In this document: positions 1 through 8,641 of the stretch, in pieces
Layout of the letters: every line of letters starts with the position of its first letter
Numbering within the stretch: the first letter of the stretch is position 1
DNA from: Lysobacterales bacterium
GTDB taxonomy: Bacteria > Pseudomonadota > Gammaproteobacteria > Xanthomonadales > SZUA-36
Direction of reading: 5' to 3'
Length of the DNA: 52,876 nucleotides
NCBI GenBank assembly: GCA_028289465.1
Contig: JANQPM010000011.1
Location: forward strand, 1 to 52,876
Position numbers and translations under genes: made by a program
Notes under the pieces: generated by a model
What the model was told of the DNA's origin: nothing
What the model saw: the letters and a program-made list of their open reading frames with translations, nothing else
Database searches by the model: none

Positions 1-2
1 GC

Positions 3-455
3 GTCGTTCACCCAAGCCCTTATCTGCCTTACCTCGGCAACGACAGTTCCTGCGTCGTCGCGATCGGCGGACGCAAACACAGTCTGCTGCTGCCCGGCGA
101 TATTTCTGCAGTGGTCGAAGCGCGGCTGGCCAGCGTGCTTCAGCCTGGGGCGGCGGATTTGTTGATCGTTCCGCATCACGGAAGCGAAACGTCCTCCTCC
201 GGCGCATTTATCGATCATGTGGCACCCAGCGTTGCCGCGGTCTCGGTCGCGGCGTCTAATCGTTTCGGGCTGCCGAGCCCGGTGGTCACGGCACGCTACC
301 GCGACCGCGGTGTTTATGTGCCGGATACCGCCGCCTGCGGCGCAATCAAAATACGCAGCGGCGCCGCGCCGGCGCTGCAAGTCAGCAGCGTGAGAAAAAC
401 CAAGCCCCGGCTGTGGCGCTTCGCCGCAGCGGGAGATTGCGGTCCGCTGCGATAA
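3..455 (+). CDS. comEC: ComEC/Rec2 competence protein, C-terminal end (partial)
   Basis: The reading frame is open from the left edge of the window, so only the last 150 or so residues are present. They read as the C-terminal metallo-beta-lactamase-like domain of ComEC, the inner-membrane channel that takes up single-stranded DNA. Visible motifs are the NDSSCVV segment, LLLPGDIS, and VPHHGSETSSS, which is the HHGS segment typical of this domain. The following exbB-exbD-msbA-lpxK order is the usual context of comEC in many gammaproteobacteria and supports the call. The N-terminal OB fold and the membrane channel lie outside the window. The first in-frame ATG-like start at 111 is internal and is not the gene start. 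Confidence 0.9.
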   Translation, partial: VVHPSPYLPYLGNDSSCVVAIGGRKHSLLLPGDISAVVEARLASVLQPGAADLLIVPHHGSETSSSGAFIDHVAPSVAAVSVAASNRFGLPSPVVTARYRDRGVYVPDTAACGAIKIRSGAAPALQVSSVRKTKPRLWRFAAAGDCGPLR

Positions 456-556
456 ACAGTGCCCCTCACCACAGCCAGCGCATTTACCAGCCAATTTGTT
501 TATCATTGGCGCTGCAGAGTAAATATGACGAATATATCGCCGAAGGAGAATATCGC

Positions 557-1195
557 GTGCTGCAATTTGTATTGGCCGGCGGCTGGCTGATGATACCGAT
601 CCTGCTTTGTTCGGTTCTCGCCACTGCCATTACACTGGAACGCTTCTGGACGCTGCGCCGTGCCCAGGTACTACCGAGCGGTATCGGCGAGCAGGTGACC
701 GACTGGGCATCACGCCACGAACTGGATAAAAAGCACATCCAGCAACTGCGCCTGGGTTCGCCCCTTGGGCGGGTTTTGGCCGCGGGCCTGATTAACCGGC
801 ACCGGCCTCGCGAAGTAATTAAAGAAGCGGTCGAAGATACGGGCAGACATGTGGTTCACGAACTGGAACGCTTCCTGAATACGCTGGGAACTGTCGCAGG
901 CGTTACACCGCTGCTCGGGCTGCTCGGCACGGTAGTCGGCATGATCAAGGTATTCGGCGCGATAGTCGAGCACGGGGTTGGCAATCCCGGCGTGCTGGCT
1001 GATGGCATCGGCCAGGCGCTGATTACTACCGCTGCCGGCCTGACTGTTGCCATTCCTGCATTCTTTTTCTACCGCTATTTCCAGGGCCGCATCAATGAAT
1101 ACGTGATCTCCATGGAAGAGCAGGCAATGGACTTGCTGGAAGCTATCGAGCGCGGCAATGTCGCGCAGCACCGTGCGAATGCACCCTGGGGCTGA
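557..1195 (+). CDS. exbB: ExbB/TolQ/MotA-family proton channel protein
   Basis: This is a 212-residue inner-membrane protein of the ExbB/TolQ family, which with ExbD forms a proton channel that energises outer-membrane transport. It has an N-terminal membrane helix (FVLAGGWLMIPILL) and the conserved two-helix core, including TPLLGLLGTVVGMI followed by ALITTAAGLTVAIPAF. The reading frame is open back to 413, but that stretch overlaps the comEC end and looks unrelated to the family. I chose the GTG at 557 because GAAGGAG stands a few bases upstream and the membrane helix starts immediately. exbD follows 50 bp downstream. The position between comEC and msbA suggests the partner gene of an envelope operon rather than a TonB siderophore locus. 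Confidence 0.9.
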   Translation: MLQFVLAGGWLMIPILLCSVLATAITLERFWTLRRAQVLPSGIGEQVTDWASRHELDKKHIQQLRLGSPLGRVLAAGLINRHRPREVIKEAVEDTGRHVVHELERFLNTLGTVAGVTPLLGLLGTVVGMIKVFGAIVEHGVGNPGVLADGIGQALITTAAGLTVAIPAFFFYRYFQGRINEYVISMEEQAMDLLEAIERGNVAQHRANAPWG

Positions 1196-1245
1196 TCGAC
1201 GATCCAGCAGACCCATTTATCTAGGTAATCGAACACGCATTTGCC

Positions 1246-1671
1246 ATGAACTTACGCAATCAGACCAAAGACGAGCCGGAAATCAACATCACTTCGCTGA
1301 TTGATATCGTGTTTCTGTTGTTGATCTTCTTTATGGTCAGCACTACTTTCGACCGGCAGAGTACACTGGAAATCACGTTGCCCGAAGCGTCGGCTAACGT
1401 GATAGAGCAGCAGGAAACCGTGCCGGTCGAACTGATAATTGATGCCGGGGGACGGATGTTTCTCGGCAATAACGCGCTGATCGATTCGCGCCGGGAGACG
1501 CTGTCGGCGGCGTTGGAGTCGGCTTATGGCGACAAGCTTGATCAGGCCATTACGCTGCGGGCCGATGCGCAAACGCCTCACCATTACGTCGTGCTGGCCA
1601 TGGATGTTATGGCCCAATTGGGCTTTGTTAACCTGTCTATTGCGACCACGCCGATCGATACCGCTGAATGA
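1246..1671 (+). CDS. exbD: ExbD/TolR-family biopolymer transport protein
   Basis: This 141-residue protein is the usual size for ExbD/TolR. It has a short cytoplasmic N-terminus (MNLRNQTKDEPEINITSLIDIVFLLLIFFMV, of which INITSLIDIVFLLLIFFMV is the family signature) and a periplasmic domain after a single membrane helix. The Asp in SLIDIVF is the proton-carrying residue of the family. The stop overlaps the start of msbA by four bases (ATGA), which indicates translational coupling. Together with exbB it should form the stator-like motor; which TonB-like partner it drives cannot be told from this window. Confidence 0.92.
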   Translation: MNLRNQTKDEPEINITSLIDIVFLLLIFFMVSTTFDRQSTLEITLPEASANVIEQQETVPVELIIDAGGRMFLGNNALIDSRRETLSAALESAYGDKLDQAITLRADAQTPHHYVVLAMDVMAQLGFVNLSIATTPIDTAE

Positions 1672-3434
1672 CTGAGTCCGAAGCAGCTCGGACCCCATCG
1701 GGTAAATCTATTTACGGCCGGCTGCTTGGCTACACCGCTCGCTACCGCTGGGTGATGCTGGCCGGAATCGCCGGGGTAATGCTGGACGCGCTGGCTCAGC
1801 CGGCATTTATCTGGCTGCAAAAGCTGCTGATCGACCAGGTGTTCGCCGCCAAACAGATGCAGTACGGCTACTGGATAGCCGGTGGCATTCTAGTGGTCGG
1901 GCTGGTCCGGGTGGTCGGTAATCTGCTCGGTGTCTGGGGTATGGAATGGGTCGGCCGCAAGGTGGTCTGCGATCTGCGCGGCGAACTGTTCGATGCCTAC
2001 CTCGGCCGGGCAACGCGGTTTTTCGACCGCCACTCCGCCGGCAGCCTGATCTCGCGCCTCACTTTCAATACCGAGCAGATTGCGAATGCCGCGACCTCTG
2101 TCATTATCTCGGCGCTGCGCGACCTGCTGATGATTATCGGCCTGCTGGTCGTTATGTTTACTTCCAGTTGGCGCCTGAGTCTGATCGTGCTCGGCATGGT
2201 GCCGGTCATCGCGCTGATCGTCTACCTGGTCAGCAGTCGTTTTCGGAAGATCTCCGACCGCATACAACAGGCCATGGGCCGCGTGGCCGACGTGACCGAA
2301 GAAGCGGTCAACGCCCACAAGGTAGTCAAGATTTTTGACGGAGCGGCGCAGGAGCAGCAACGCTTTGCAGAAGCCAATGAACAGGCACGCCGCTATGGAA
2401 TGCGCATGGTGCTGACGCGCCTGCTCAGCTCTTCTGTGATTCAGATTATCGCAACGCTGGCTATCGTCGTAGTGGTTATTCTGGCCATTCAGCCGAGCCT
2501 GCTGGACGAAATATCGCCGGGGACCTTTACCGCCGTATTCACCGCGATGGTTGCATCCATTCCACCGTTAAAGCGCCTTACCGCAGTGCAAGAACAGATC
2601 GGCAAGGGCATTGCCGCGGCTCAAAGCCTGTTTGAGATCATGGACCTGCCGGCTGAAACGGACAGCGGAACCGTTGAAATCCAACGGGTAGAAGGACAGA
2701 TTGCATTTCACGATCTCAGCTTCGCCTACGCCGACAGCGATCAGCCGATTCTTCGAAACATCGACCTGATCATACCGGCCGGTTCAGTTACCGCGCTGGT
2801 CGGGCATTCCGGCAGTGGCAAGACGACCCTGGTGAATTTGCTGCCACGCTTCTACCCCTATCAGGATGGCCATATTTTGCTAGACGGTCGCGAATTGGCT
2901 GAGTATTCGCTGGCCAGCCTGCGCCAGCAAATTGCGCTGGTCAGCCAGGATGTTGTGTTGTTTAACGATACGGTAGCCAAAAATATCGCTTACGGGTCGC
3001 TGCATACGGCGTCCGAAGCCGCCATTCGCGCAGCGGCCGCGGCCGCCAATGCCACCGAATTTATCGAAGATCTGCCGGATGGCTTCCAGACGCCGCTGGG
3101 CAAGAGCGGTGTCGGTCTGTCCGGCGGTCAGCGGCAACGCATTGCAATAGCCCGCGCGCTGCTGAAGGACGCGCCAATTCTGATTCTGGACGAGGCCACC
3201 TCGGCACTGGACAGCGAATCGGAAAAGGCGATCCAGGATGCGCTGCAACAGGTGATGAAAGGGCGCACGACTTTGGTGATCACGCACCGCTTGTCGACCG
3301 CCGAAAACGCCGATCAAGTGGTCGTGCTGGAAGGCGGAATGGTGGTGGAACAGGGCCGCCACAAGGAACTGCTGGCCAACAACGGCGTCTACGCCGCGCT
3401 GTATAGAACCCAGTTTGCATACGCCACTCAATAA
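1668..3434 (+). CDS. msbA: Lipid A export ATP-binding/permease protein MsbA
   Basis: This 588-residue ABC half-transporter flips lipid A-core across the inner membrane. The N-terminal part (about residues 20-300) carries six membrane helices. The C-terminal ATPase has the Walker A motif GHSGSGKT at 379-386, the Q-loop SQD near 426, the signature LSGGQ at 484-488, and Walker B ILILDE at 504-509. Length matches MsbA. The start overlaps exbD by four bases and lpxK follows 8 bp after the stop. The msbA-lpxK-kdsB succession is diagnostic, because these genes work on lipid A transport, lipid A 4'-phosphorylation and Kdo activation. Confidence 0.96.
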   Translation: MTESEAARTPSGKSIYGRLLGYTARYRWVMLAGIAGVMLDALAQPAFIWLQKLLIDQVFAAKQMQYGYWIAGGILVVGLVRVVGNLLGVWGMEWVGRKVVCDLRGELFDAYLGRATRFFDRHSAGSLISRLTFNTEQIANAATSVIISALRDLLMIIGLLVVMFTSSWRLSLIVLGMVPVIALIVYLVSSRFRKISDRIQQAMGRVADVTEEAVNAHKVVKIFDGAAQEQQRFAEANEQARRYGMRMVLTRLLSSSVIQIIATLAIVVVVILAIQPSLLDEISPGTFTAVFTAMVASIPPLKRLTAVQEQIGKGIAAAQSLFEIMDLPAETDSGTVEIQRVEGQIAFHDLSFAYADSDQPILRNIDLIIPAGSVTALVGHSGSGKTTLVNLLPRFYPYQDGHILLDGRELAEYSLASLRQQIALVSQDVVLFNDTVAKNIAYGSLHTASEAAIRAAAAAANATEFIEDLPDGFQTPLGKSGVGLSGGQRQRIAIARALLKDAPILILDEATSALDSESEKAIQDALQQVMKGRTTLVITHRLSTAENADQVVVLEGGMVVEQGRHKELLANNGVYAALYRTQFAYATQ

Positions 3435-3442
3435 ATCCTTTG

Positions 3443-4441
3443 ATGCGCGAACGACTCGAATCCTGGCTGAACGACATTTGGTACCGGCGCGAACCGCCAC
3501 CCTGGCCGTTACGCCCACTGGCCACGTTGTACGGCCGGCAGGTCGAACGCCGCAGGCATTCAGCCCGGCCGGTGTCCATCGAGAAGCCGGTCGTGGTGGT
3601 CGGCAATATCACCGCTGGCGGAACGGGCAAAACGCCACTGATTATCGGGCTGTCCGGGCTGCTTAAAGCAGCCGGATTAAAACCCGGTATCATCAGTCGG
3701 GGGTATGGCCGTCGGCACCGCGGTCTGTATCGGGTGAACGAACGCTCGACGACGGCCGAGGCCGGCGACGAGCCTTTGCTGATCCATCGCCGTGCTCAGG
3801 TTCCGGTCATGGTCTGCGAAGACCGGGTTCTGGCCGCGCAGCAACTGGCACCGAAGGTGGACGTGTTGTTGGCCGATGATGGTATGCAGCATCACCGGCT
3901 CGGACGTGACCTGGAAATATGCGTGGTCGACGGCCTGCGTGGTTTCGGTAACGGCTGGCTGTTACCGGCCGGTCCGCTGCGAGAGCCGCTACAGCGTCTG
4001 CCGCAAATGGATTTCGTGGTATGCAACGGGCAGCCGGCCGATCCGCTGCCTTGCCGCATCTATCAAATGCAGCTTTCCGGTGGCGTGTTGAAAAAGCTGT
4101 ATGACCCGAGCCAGATTCGCGACCTGCACGATTTTTCCGGAAGCCCGGTTTACAGCGTCGCCGCGATCGGCAACCCCGGGCGCTTCTTCGACAGGCTGCG
4201 CGAGGCTGGTTTAAAGGTAACCGGCAAAGCGTTTCCCGATCATCATCGCTACCGGCCTGAAGATTTCGGCGGTTTGACCGGCCGGCCGATTATCATTACC
4301 GAAAAGGACGCGGTGAAGTGCGCGGAGTTGCCTGCCGAATATTCAGGTGCCGACGATATTTGGTATCTTCCGGTAACGGCAGAGCCGGAAGCCGGCTTTA
4401 AGGCCGAATTTGTTGCAAAAGTGAAAGCGCTGACAGAATAA
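3443..4441 (+). CDS. lpxK: Tetraacyldisaccharide 4'-kinase LpxK
   Basis: LpxK phosphorylates the 4' position of the tetraacyldisaccharide precursor of lipid A at the inner membrane. The protein has 332 residues, as expected, with an N-terminal membrane-associated segment and a P-loop, GNITAGGTGKT, at about residues 54-64. A TTG lies just before the ATG; the ATG at 3443 gives MRERLESWL, which matches the family's N-terminus. It is 8 bp behind msbA and 6 bp ahead of kdsB, so it is part of the operon. Confidence 0.96.
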   Translation: MRERLESWLNDIWYRREPPPWPLRPLATLYGRQVERRRHSARPVSIEKPVVVVGNITAGGTGKTPLIIGLSGLLKAAGLKPGIISRGYGRRHRGLYRVNERSTTAEAGDEPLLIHRRAQVPVMVCEDRVLAAQQLAPKVDVLLADDGMQHHRLGRDLEICVVDGLRGFGNGWLLPAGPLREPLQRLPQMDFVVCNGQPADPLPCRIYQMQLSGGVLKKLYDPSQIRDLHDFSGSPVYSVAAIGNPGRFFDRLREAGLKVTGKAFPDHHRYRPEDFGGLTGRPIIITEKDAVKCAELPAEYSGADDIWYLPVTAEPEAGFKAEFVAKVKALTE

Positions 4442-4447
4442 GCACCG

Positions 4448-5188
4448 ATGGTGGAATACCGTATTATCATTCCGGCTCGATATGGGGCAACCCGCTTGCC
4501 CGGCAAGCCGCTGCGGCTGGTTGCGGGCAAGCCGCTGATTGAGCATGTTTACCGGCGCGCCCTGAAGTCCCGGGCCAGCGAGGTGCTGGTTGCCACGGAC
4601 GATTCGCGGGTGGCCGCTTGCTGCGAAACGTTCGGTGCCAACACACTGATGACCGATAGTCGTCATGCGTCAGGTACTGATCGTTTGGCGGAATGCGTGA
4701 CCCGGCTGAACTGGCCGGATCAGAATCTGGTCGTCAATCTGCAGGGTGATGAACCGGAAATGCCGGCGCGCTGCCTGGACCAGGTCGCGCAATTGCTCAG
4801 CGAGAATCCGAACGCGGAGATTGCGAGCCTCTGGTGGCCAATCGCAGACAGCGAAGAGCACCAAAACCCCGATGCAGTTAAGGTCGTGGTGGACAATACC
4901 GGCGGCGCATTGTATTTCAGCCGCGCGGCGATACCCAACGGCTGGCTCGAAGGCGCTCCCGGCGCGCAGCGGCATATCGGCCTGTATGCCTATCGGGTCG
5001 GCACCTTGAAGCGCTTATTCGAACTGCCACAAGGACGGTTGGAACAACAAGAACGCCTGGAACAGTTGCGTTGGATGGAGGCAGGCTATCGCATTGTGAT
5101 GGCTCAGGCGGCCGAATCGGTTCCGCCGGGGATCGATTCCGAACGCGATCTGGCGGCCGCCGAACGCCAGTTCTCGAATGATGTATAA
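4448..5188 (+). CDS. kdsB: 3-deoxy-manno-octulosonate cytidylyltransferase KdsB
   Basis: KdsB activates Kdo as CMP-Kdo for transfer to lipid A. The 246-residue protein begins with the nucleotidyltransferase signature IIPARYGATRLPGKPL and contains the conserved NLQGDEPEMP and ATDDSRVA segments. It follows lpxK after six bases. In many gammaproteobacteria a small Trm112-like gene sits between lpxK and kdsB; here there is no room for one. Confidence 0.96.
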   Translation: MVEYRIIIPARYGATRLPGKPLRLVAGKPLIEHVYRRALKSRASEVLVATDDSRVAACCETFGANTLMTDSRHASGTDRLAECVTRLNWPDQNLVVNLQGDEPEMPARCLDQVAQLLSENPNAEIASLWWPIADSEEHQNPDAVKVVVDNTGGALYFSRAAIPNGWLEGAPGAQRHIGLYAYRVGTLKRLFELPQGRLEQQERLEQLRWMEAGYRIVMAQAAESVPPGIDSERDLAAAERQFSNDV

Positions 5189-5211
5189 CATGACAAATAT
5201 CATTTAAACCT

Positions 5212-5685
5212 ATGATAAAAATACTTTTTATCTGCATGGGAAATATCTGTCGATCGCCGACTGCCAAAGGGTTTTTCGATCAGGAACTGAATCGCAGAGG
5301 CTTGAGCGGGCGCTACCAAAGCGAATCGGCAGGTACCCATAGCTGGCATCAAGGAGAACCGCCAGACCGTCGAAGTATCGCCGCGGCACGGCACTGGGGC
5401 GTGGATATCAGCGGTGATCGGTCGCGGCCGCTGACCCAGCGCGATTACTACGAATTCGACTATCTGGTCGCGATGGACGGCGATAACGAACGGCATATTC
5501 GGCATCAGCAGCCGGCTGACAGCCAAGCGCAGGTTTTCCGCCTGCTGACGCTGAACGCCGTGTCGGCACTAGCCGATGTGCCGGACCCATACTATGGCGG
5601 CGAAGACGGTTTCCAGAATGTCTGCGAACTGCTGGATGCGGCCAGCCGGTCGTTGGTGGATTGGCTGGAGGCACAGCAGCGGTAG
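5212..5685 (+). CDS. Low-molecular-weight protein-tyrosine phosphatase
   Basis: This 157-residue phosphatase carries the active-site loop CMGNICRSP, with nucleophile Cys8 and Arg14, and the general-acid DPYYGG motif with Asp125. These are the defining residues of the LMW-PTP family. In this operon position such enzymes are commonly annotated as Wzb-like or plain LMW-PTP. No Wzc-type tyrosine kinase is visible here, so its substrate is unknown. The gene is 23 bp after kdsB; its end lies 5 bp before the preferred uvrC start, or overlaps it if the upstream TTG is used. Confidence 0.93.
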   Translation: MIKILFICMGNICRSPTAKGFFDQELNRRGLSGRYQSESAGTHSWHQGEPPDRRSIAAARHWGVDISGDRSRPLTQRDYYEFDYLVAMDGDNERHIRHQQPADSQAQVFRLLTLNAVSALADVPDPYYGGEDGFQNVCELLDAASRSLVDWLEAQQR

Positions 5686-5690
5686 GGGTT

Positions 5691-7523
5691 GTGGGAAGCG
5701 CGGACGACCGGAACGCATTTGACGGCAAGGCCTTCGCGCGTACGCTGGGCACCGGCCCCGGCGTGTATCTGATGCTGGACCAGCAAGATCAGCCTCTCTA
5801 TGTCGGCAAGGCCAAGAACCTGCGCAAGCGCGTCTCCAGCTACTTCGACGGCCGTCCCAAGAACGATCGCATCATGCTGATGCTGAGCAAAATCGCTCGA
5901 ATCGAAGTTGGCCTGACGCGGACCGAAGGCGAGGCGCTGCTGCTCGAAAATGAGTGGATCAAGTCGCAGCGTCCCCGGTACAACGTCTTGCTGCGCGACG
6001 ATAAAAGCTACCCGTATATTTTCATCAATCGCGACGGCCAGTTCCCCCGGGTGAGTTTTCACCGCGGCAGCCAGCGGCGCAAGGGCCGCTATTTCGGACC
6101 GTTCCCCAGCGCCGGAGCGGTTCGCGAGTCCATCAATTTGATTCAAAAGCTGTTCCGTATTCGGAACTGCGAGGACAGCGTCTTCCGCCACCGCTCCCGG
6201 CCCTGCCTGCAATATCAGATTCGCCGCTGTACCGCGCCCTGCGTCGGCTATATCGACGAGGAGGCGTATGCGGTCGATGTGCAATATGCGGAGATGTTTC
6301 TGGATGGCAAAAACCAGGCGGTCACCGACCATCTGGCCGAACGCATGCAGCAGGCCGCTGCGGACCAGGCGTATGAGGAGGCTGCCCGATACCGCGATCA
6401 GATTGCAACCCTGCGGCAGGTACAGGCGCAGCAGTTCGTCGCCGGCTCGCGCGGCGATGCCGATGTGATCGCCGCATTCATCCAGCACCAGATCGCGGTG
6501 ATACAGGTCTTGAGCATCCGCGGCGGGCGAAACATCGGCCAGCGAAGCTACTATCCGAAACAGGCGGCGGATGCGGATCGGACGGAACTGATCACCGCGT
6601 TTCTCGGCCAGTACTATCAGAACAAACCGGCACCGCCTTTGCTTGTGCTGTCGGATAAGCCGGAACAGCCGGAGCTGTTTGCCGCGGTGTTTTCCAAACG
6701 CTCCGGGCACAAAGTGACCCTGCGGTATCGCCCGCGCGGGGAACGTGCCGCGTGGCTGAAAAGCGCGCGGCAAAACGCGGAAAATGCAGCCAAACTGAAA
6801 AACGCGGAAGAATCGCAGTACCAGCAGCGCCTGGAAAGCCTGCAGGAAATGTTACAGCTCGAAGCACCGCCGAACCGCATCGAATGTTTCGATATCAGCC
6901 ATCTGAGTGGAAAACAGACCGTTGGCTCCTGCATCGTATTCGGCACCGAGGGTCCGATCAAGTCACAGTACCGCCGTTACAATGTCAGCCGGATTACGCC
7001 CGGCGACGACTATGCCGCGATGCGTCAGGTGCTGGAGCGGCGCTACCGCAAAACCCAGGAGGCGGACGCGCCGATTCCGGACCTGATTATTGTGGATGGC
7101 GGCCGCGGGCAGCTCGGTCTGGCAGTCGACGTGCTGAACGAATTCGGGCTATCGGGCGTACCACTGATCGGGGTTGCAAAAGGACCGGATCGCAGAGCGG
7201 GTGCAGAGGAGTGGGTGTTGCCGGCCGCTCCGTTTTCGCTGCGCCCCGACTCGGATTCGGTCGCATCGCATCTGGTACAGCAGATCAGGGATGAAGCGCA
7301 CCGCTTTGCCATCGGCGGCCACCGCGCCAGACGCCAGCGTAAAACCGGCAAGTCCGTATTGGAAAGGGTGCCCGGCATCGGCAGCAAGCGCCGGCAGCAG
7401 TTGCTGCGACATTTCGGCGGCCTTCAGGGCGTGCAGAAGGCCGGTGTTGAGGAGCTGAGCCGGGTAGACGGCATCAACCGCCGGTTGGCGAAAGCGATCT
7501 ACGACTATCTGCACGGAACCTAG
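5691..7523 (+). CDS. uvrC: UvrABC system protein C
   Basis: UvrC makes both incisions in nucleotide excision repair. The protein of about 610 residues has the N-terminal GIY-YIG nuclease (PGVYLMLD ... LYVGKAKNLRKRVSSYF), a central UVR motif (AAADQAYEEAARYRDQI), the C-terminal RNase H-like nuclease (ECFDISHLSGKQTVGS, IVDGGRGQL), and a terminal helix-hairpin-helix pair (VPGIGSKRRQQLL). The start is uncertain. A GTG at 5691 puts the start ten residues before the conserved FDGKAF segment, as in the family; a TTG at 5661 would overlap the phosphatase gene. pgsA follows after a repeat-filled gap. Confidence 0.94.
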   Translation: MGSADDRNAFDGKAFARTLGTGPGVYLMLDQQDQPLYVGKAKNLRKRVSSYFDGRPKNDRIMLMLSKIARIEVGLTRTEGEALLLENEWIKSQRPRYNVLLRDDKSYPYIFINRDGQFPRVSFHRGSQRRKGRYFGPFPSAGAVRESINLIQKLFRIRNCEDSVFRHRSRPCLQYQIRRCTAPCVGYIDEEAYAVDVQYAEMFLDGKNQAVTDHLAERMQQAAADQAYEEAARYRDQIATLRQVQAQQFVAGSRGDADVIAAFIQHQIAVIQVLSIRGGRNIGQRSYYPKQAADADRTELITAFLGQYYQNKPAPPLLVLSDKPEQPELFAAVFSKRSGHKVTLRYRPRGERAAWLKSARQNAENAAKLKNAEESQYQQRLESLQEMLQLEAPPNRIECFDISHLSGKQTVGSCIVFGTEGPIKSQYRRYNVSRITPGDDYAAMRQVLERRYRKTQEADAPIPDLIIVDGGRGQLGLAVDVLNEFGLSGVPLIGVAKGPDRRAGAEEWVLPAAPFSLRPDSDSVASHLVQQIRDEAHRFAIGGHRARRQRKTGKSVLERVPGIGSKRRQQLLRHFGGLQGVQKAGVEELSRVDGINRRLAKAIYDYLHGT

Positions 7524-7562
7524 TGTGTCTCGCACCCCCATCTTTCGTAGCGCAGGTGGAGT

Positions 7563-7598
7563 CAGACGGCGGTTTCGCTATAGCGAAGAAGCCTTCTG
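7563..7598 (+). repeat. Hairpin repeat copy 1 (intergenic palindromic family)
   Basis: An outer stem CAGACGGC pairs with GCCTTCTG (one mismatch) around an inner perfect palindrome TTCGCTATAGCGAA. It lies 40 bp after the uvrC stop and is one of at least twelve related hairpins in the window. Confidence 0.8.
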
Positions 7599-7650
7599 AC
7601 GGAACCGTTTAGCGCGTGCAGGTGGAGTCAGACGTGCTTAACAGTGCCTG

Positions 7651-7686
7651 CTGGCCGGCTTCTTTGCCGTTGGCAAAACCGCCAGC
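7651..7686 (-). repeat. Hairpin repeat copy 2, inverted
   Basis: Read on the minus strand this is GGCGGTTTTGCC, a short loop, then GGCAAAGAAGCC. It has the same layout as copy 1 but a different stem sequence, changed on both arms. Confidence 0.75.
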
Positions 7687-7713
7687 CAAGTCACCTGTAC
7701 CAAGTCACCTACA

Positions 7714-7746
7714 CTGCGGTTTCGCGGTAGCGAAGAAGCCTTCTGG
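7714..7746 (+). repeat. Hairpin repeat copy 3
   Basis: It contains GCGGTTTCGC, a short loop, then GCGAAGAAGCCTTCTGG. The 3' flank (GTTAAGCGCGTGCAGG) is shared with copy 1, so the unit extends beyond the hairpin. Confidence 0.78.
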
Positions 7747-7845
7747 CGAAGACGTTAAGCGCGTGCAGGCGAAGTCAGATGTGCCTAATGGTGACTGCTG
7801 CTCTGAAGTACGGTTTGAATCTATTCACCCGAAGATACACCGATC

Positions 7846-7854
7846 TGTCATAAT
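7846..7854 (+). promoter_or_regulatory. Extended -10 element for pgsA
   Basis: TG-T-CATAAT is an extended -10 hexamer 23 bp before the pgsA ATG. No good -35 hexamer stands at 16-18 bp upstream, which is tolerated by extended -10 promoters. Confidence 0.4.
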
Positions 7855-7877
7855 GTGATTTTTCCGGCCGGACCGTT

Positions 7878-8510
7878 ATGGAAATCACTTTTCCGACAAT
7901 ACTGACCTTGTTGCGCATCGCGTTGATTCCGGTTCTGGTGTTGTTTTTCTACCTGCCGATCAGTTGGTCCAATGTCGCCTGCGTGGTGGTCTTTTCGCTG
8001 GCCGGATTGACCGACTGGCTGGACGGCTATCTGGCCCGAAAAACCGGCCAGACATCCAGCTTCGGCGCTTTTCTAGATCCGGTCGCGGATAAACTGATGG
8101 TCGCGACTGCGCTGATTCTGCTGATTCAACTGCATCCAACCGCATTGTTTACCCTGGCCAGCGCGATCATCGTCGGGCGCGAAATCACCATTTCAGCATT
8201 GCGCGAATGGATGGCTGAACTGGGTGAGCGCGGTCGGGTTGGCGTTTCCTGGGTCGGCAAGGTCAAAACCGCGTTTCAGATGACGGCCATCGGCTTTCTG
8301 CTTTACCGGGAACCGATCGGGTGGCTGCCGGTACCGACCATTGGGCGCCTGCTGCTGTTCACCGCTGCTGCACTGACGCTGTGGTCTATGGCGATCTATA
8401 TGCGGGCTGCGTGGCCAACAATGCGGAGCTCCAGCCGGCCGGGTACGAATGCGCCAGCATCAGACGAAGCGGAAGAACCGAAGCCGACCAACCATATCCA
8501 GCACCCATAA
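7878..8510 (+). CDS. pgsA: CDP-diacylglycerol-glycerol-3-phosphate 3-phosphatidyltransferase
   Basis: PgsA catalyses the committed step of phosphatidylglycerol synthesis in the inner membrane. The 210-residue protein shows the CDP-alcohol phosphotransferase signature, DG(x2)AR(x8)G(x3)D(x3)D, as DWLDGYLARKTG followed by FGAFLDPVADK. Several membrane helices and the N-terminal FPTILTLLRIALIPVLVL segment are typical. The neighbour uvrC is also a frequent partner of pgsA in gammaproteobacteria. The C-terminal tail of about 25 residues is charged and Pro-rich, which is somewhat long for the family. Confidence 0.95.
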   Translation: MEITFPTILTLLRIALIPVLVLFFYLPISWSNVACVVVFSLAGLTDWLDGYLARKTGQTSSFGAFLDPVADKLMVATALILLIQLHPTALFTLASAIIVGREITISALREWMAELGERGRVGVSWVGKVKTAFQMTAIGFLLYREPIGWLPVPTIGRLLLFTAAALTLWSMAIYMRAAWPTMRSSSRPGTNAPASDEAEEPKPTNHIQHP

Positions 8511-8559
8511 AGGCGCTCCTACAGTTCTTCCCGACCAGGCTACAGGCAGCTGTTGCCGC

Positions 8560-8595
8560 TTATTGATTGTTATCGCCTTATTGACTGTTATCGCG
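8560..8595 (+). repeat. Tandem 18-bp repeat ahead of the methyltransferase gene
   Basis: Two head-to-tail copies of TTATTGAYTGTTATCGCS differ at two positions. They lie 47 bp before the next gene's ATG and could be an operator or part of a promoter (TTGACT at 8581, TACAAT at 8609, but the spacing of 22 is poor). Confidence 0.6.
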
Positions 8596-8641
8596 TGGTG
8601 CAGATCGTTACAATACGCCGCTGCGATCAGGAAGCCTATGC

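Larger units (their letters stand above)
7524..7877. other. Intergenic region with three hairpin repeats and the pgsA promoter
   Basis: This 354-bp gap has no convincing gene. An 80-codon open frame at 7616-7858 is made of repeat sequence and has no protein-like features. The gap contains repeat copies at 7563-7598, 7651-7686 (inverted) and 7714-7746, with shared flanks such as GCGCGTGCAGG and GAGTCAGA. A -10-like element for pgsA lies near its right end. Confidence 0.75.

Noticed and set aside
413..556. The longer ExbB start at 413
   Set aside because: It lies inside the comEC coding end and adds a non-homologous segment; a ribosome-binding site precedes the GTG at 557.
7616..7858. An 80-codon gene between uvrC and pgsA
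   Set aside because: The frame is built of hairpin repeats, has no ribosome-binding site and no protein-like features.
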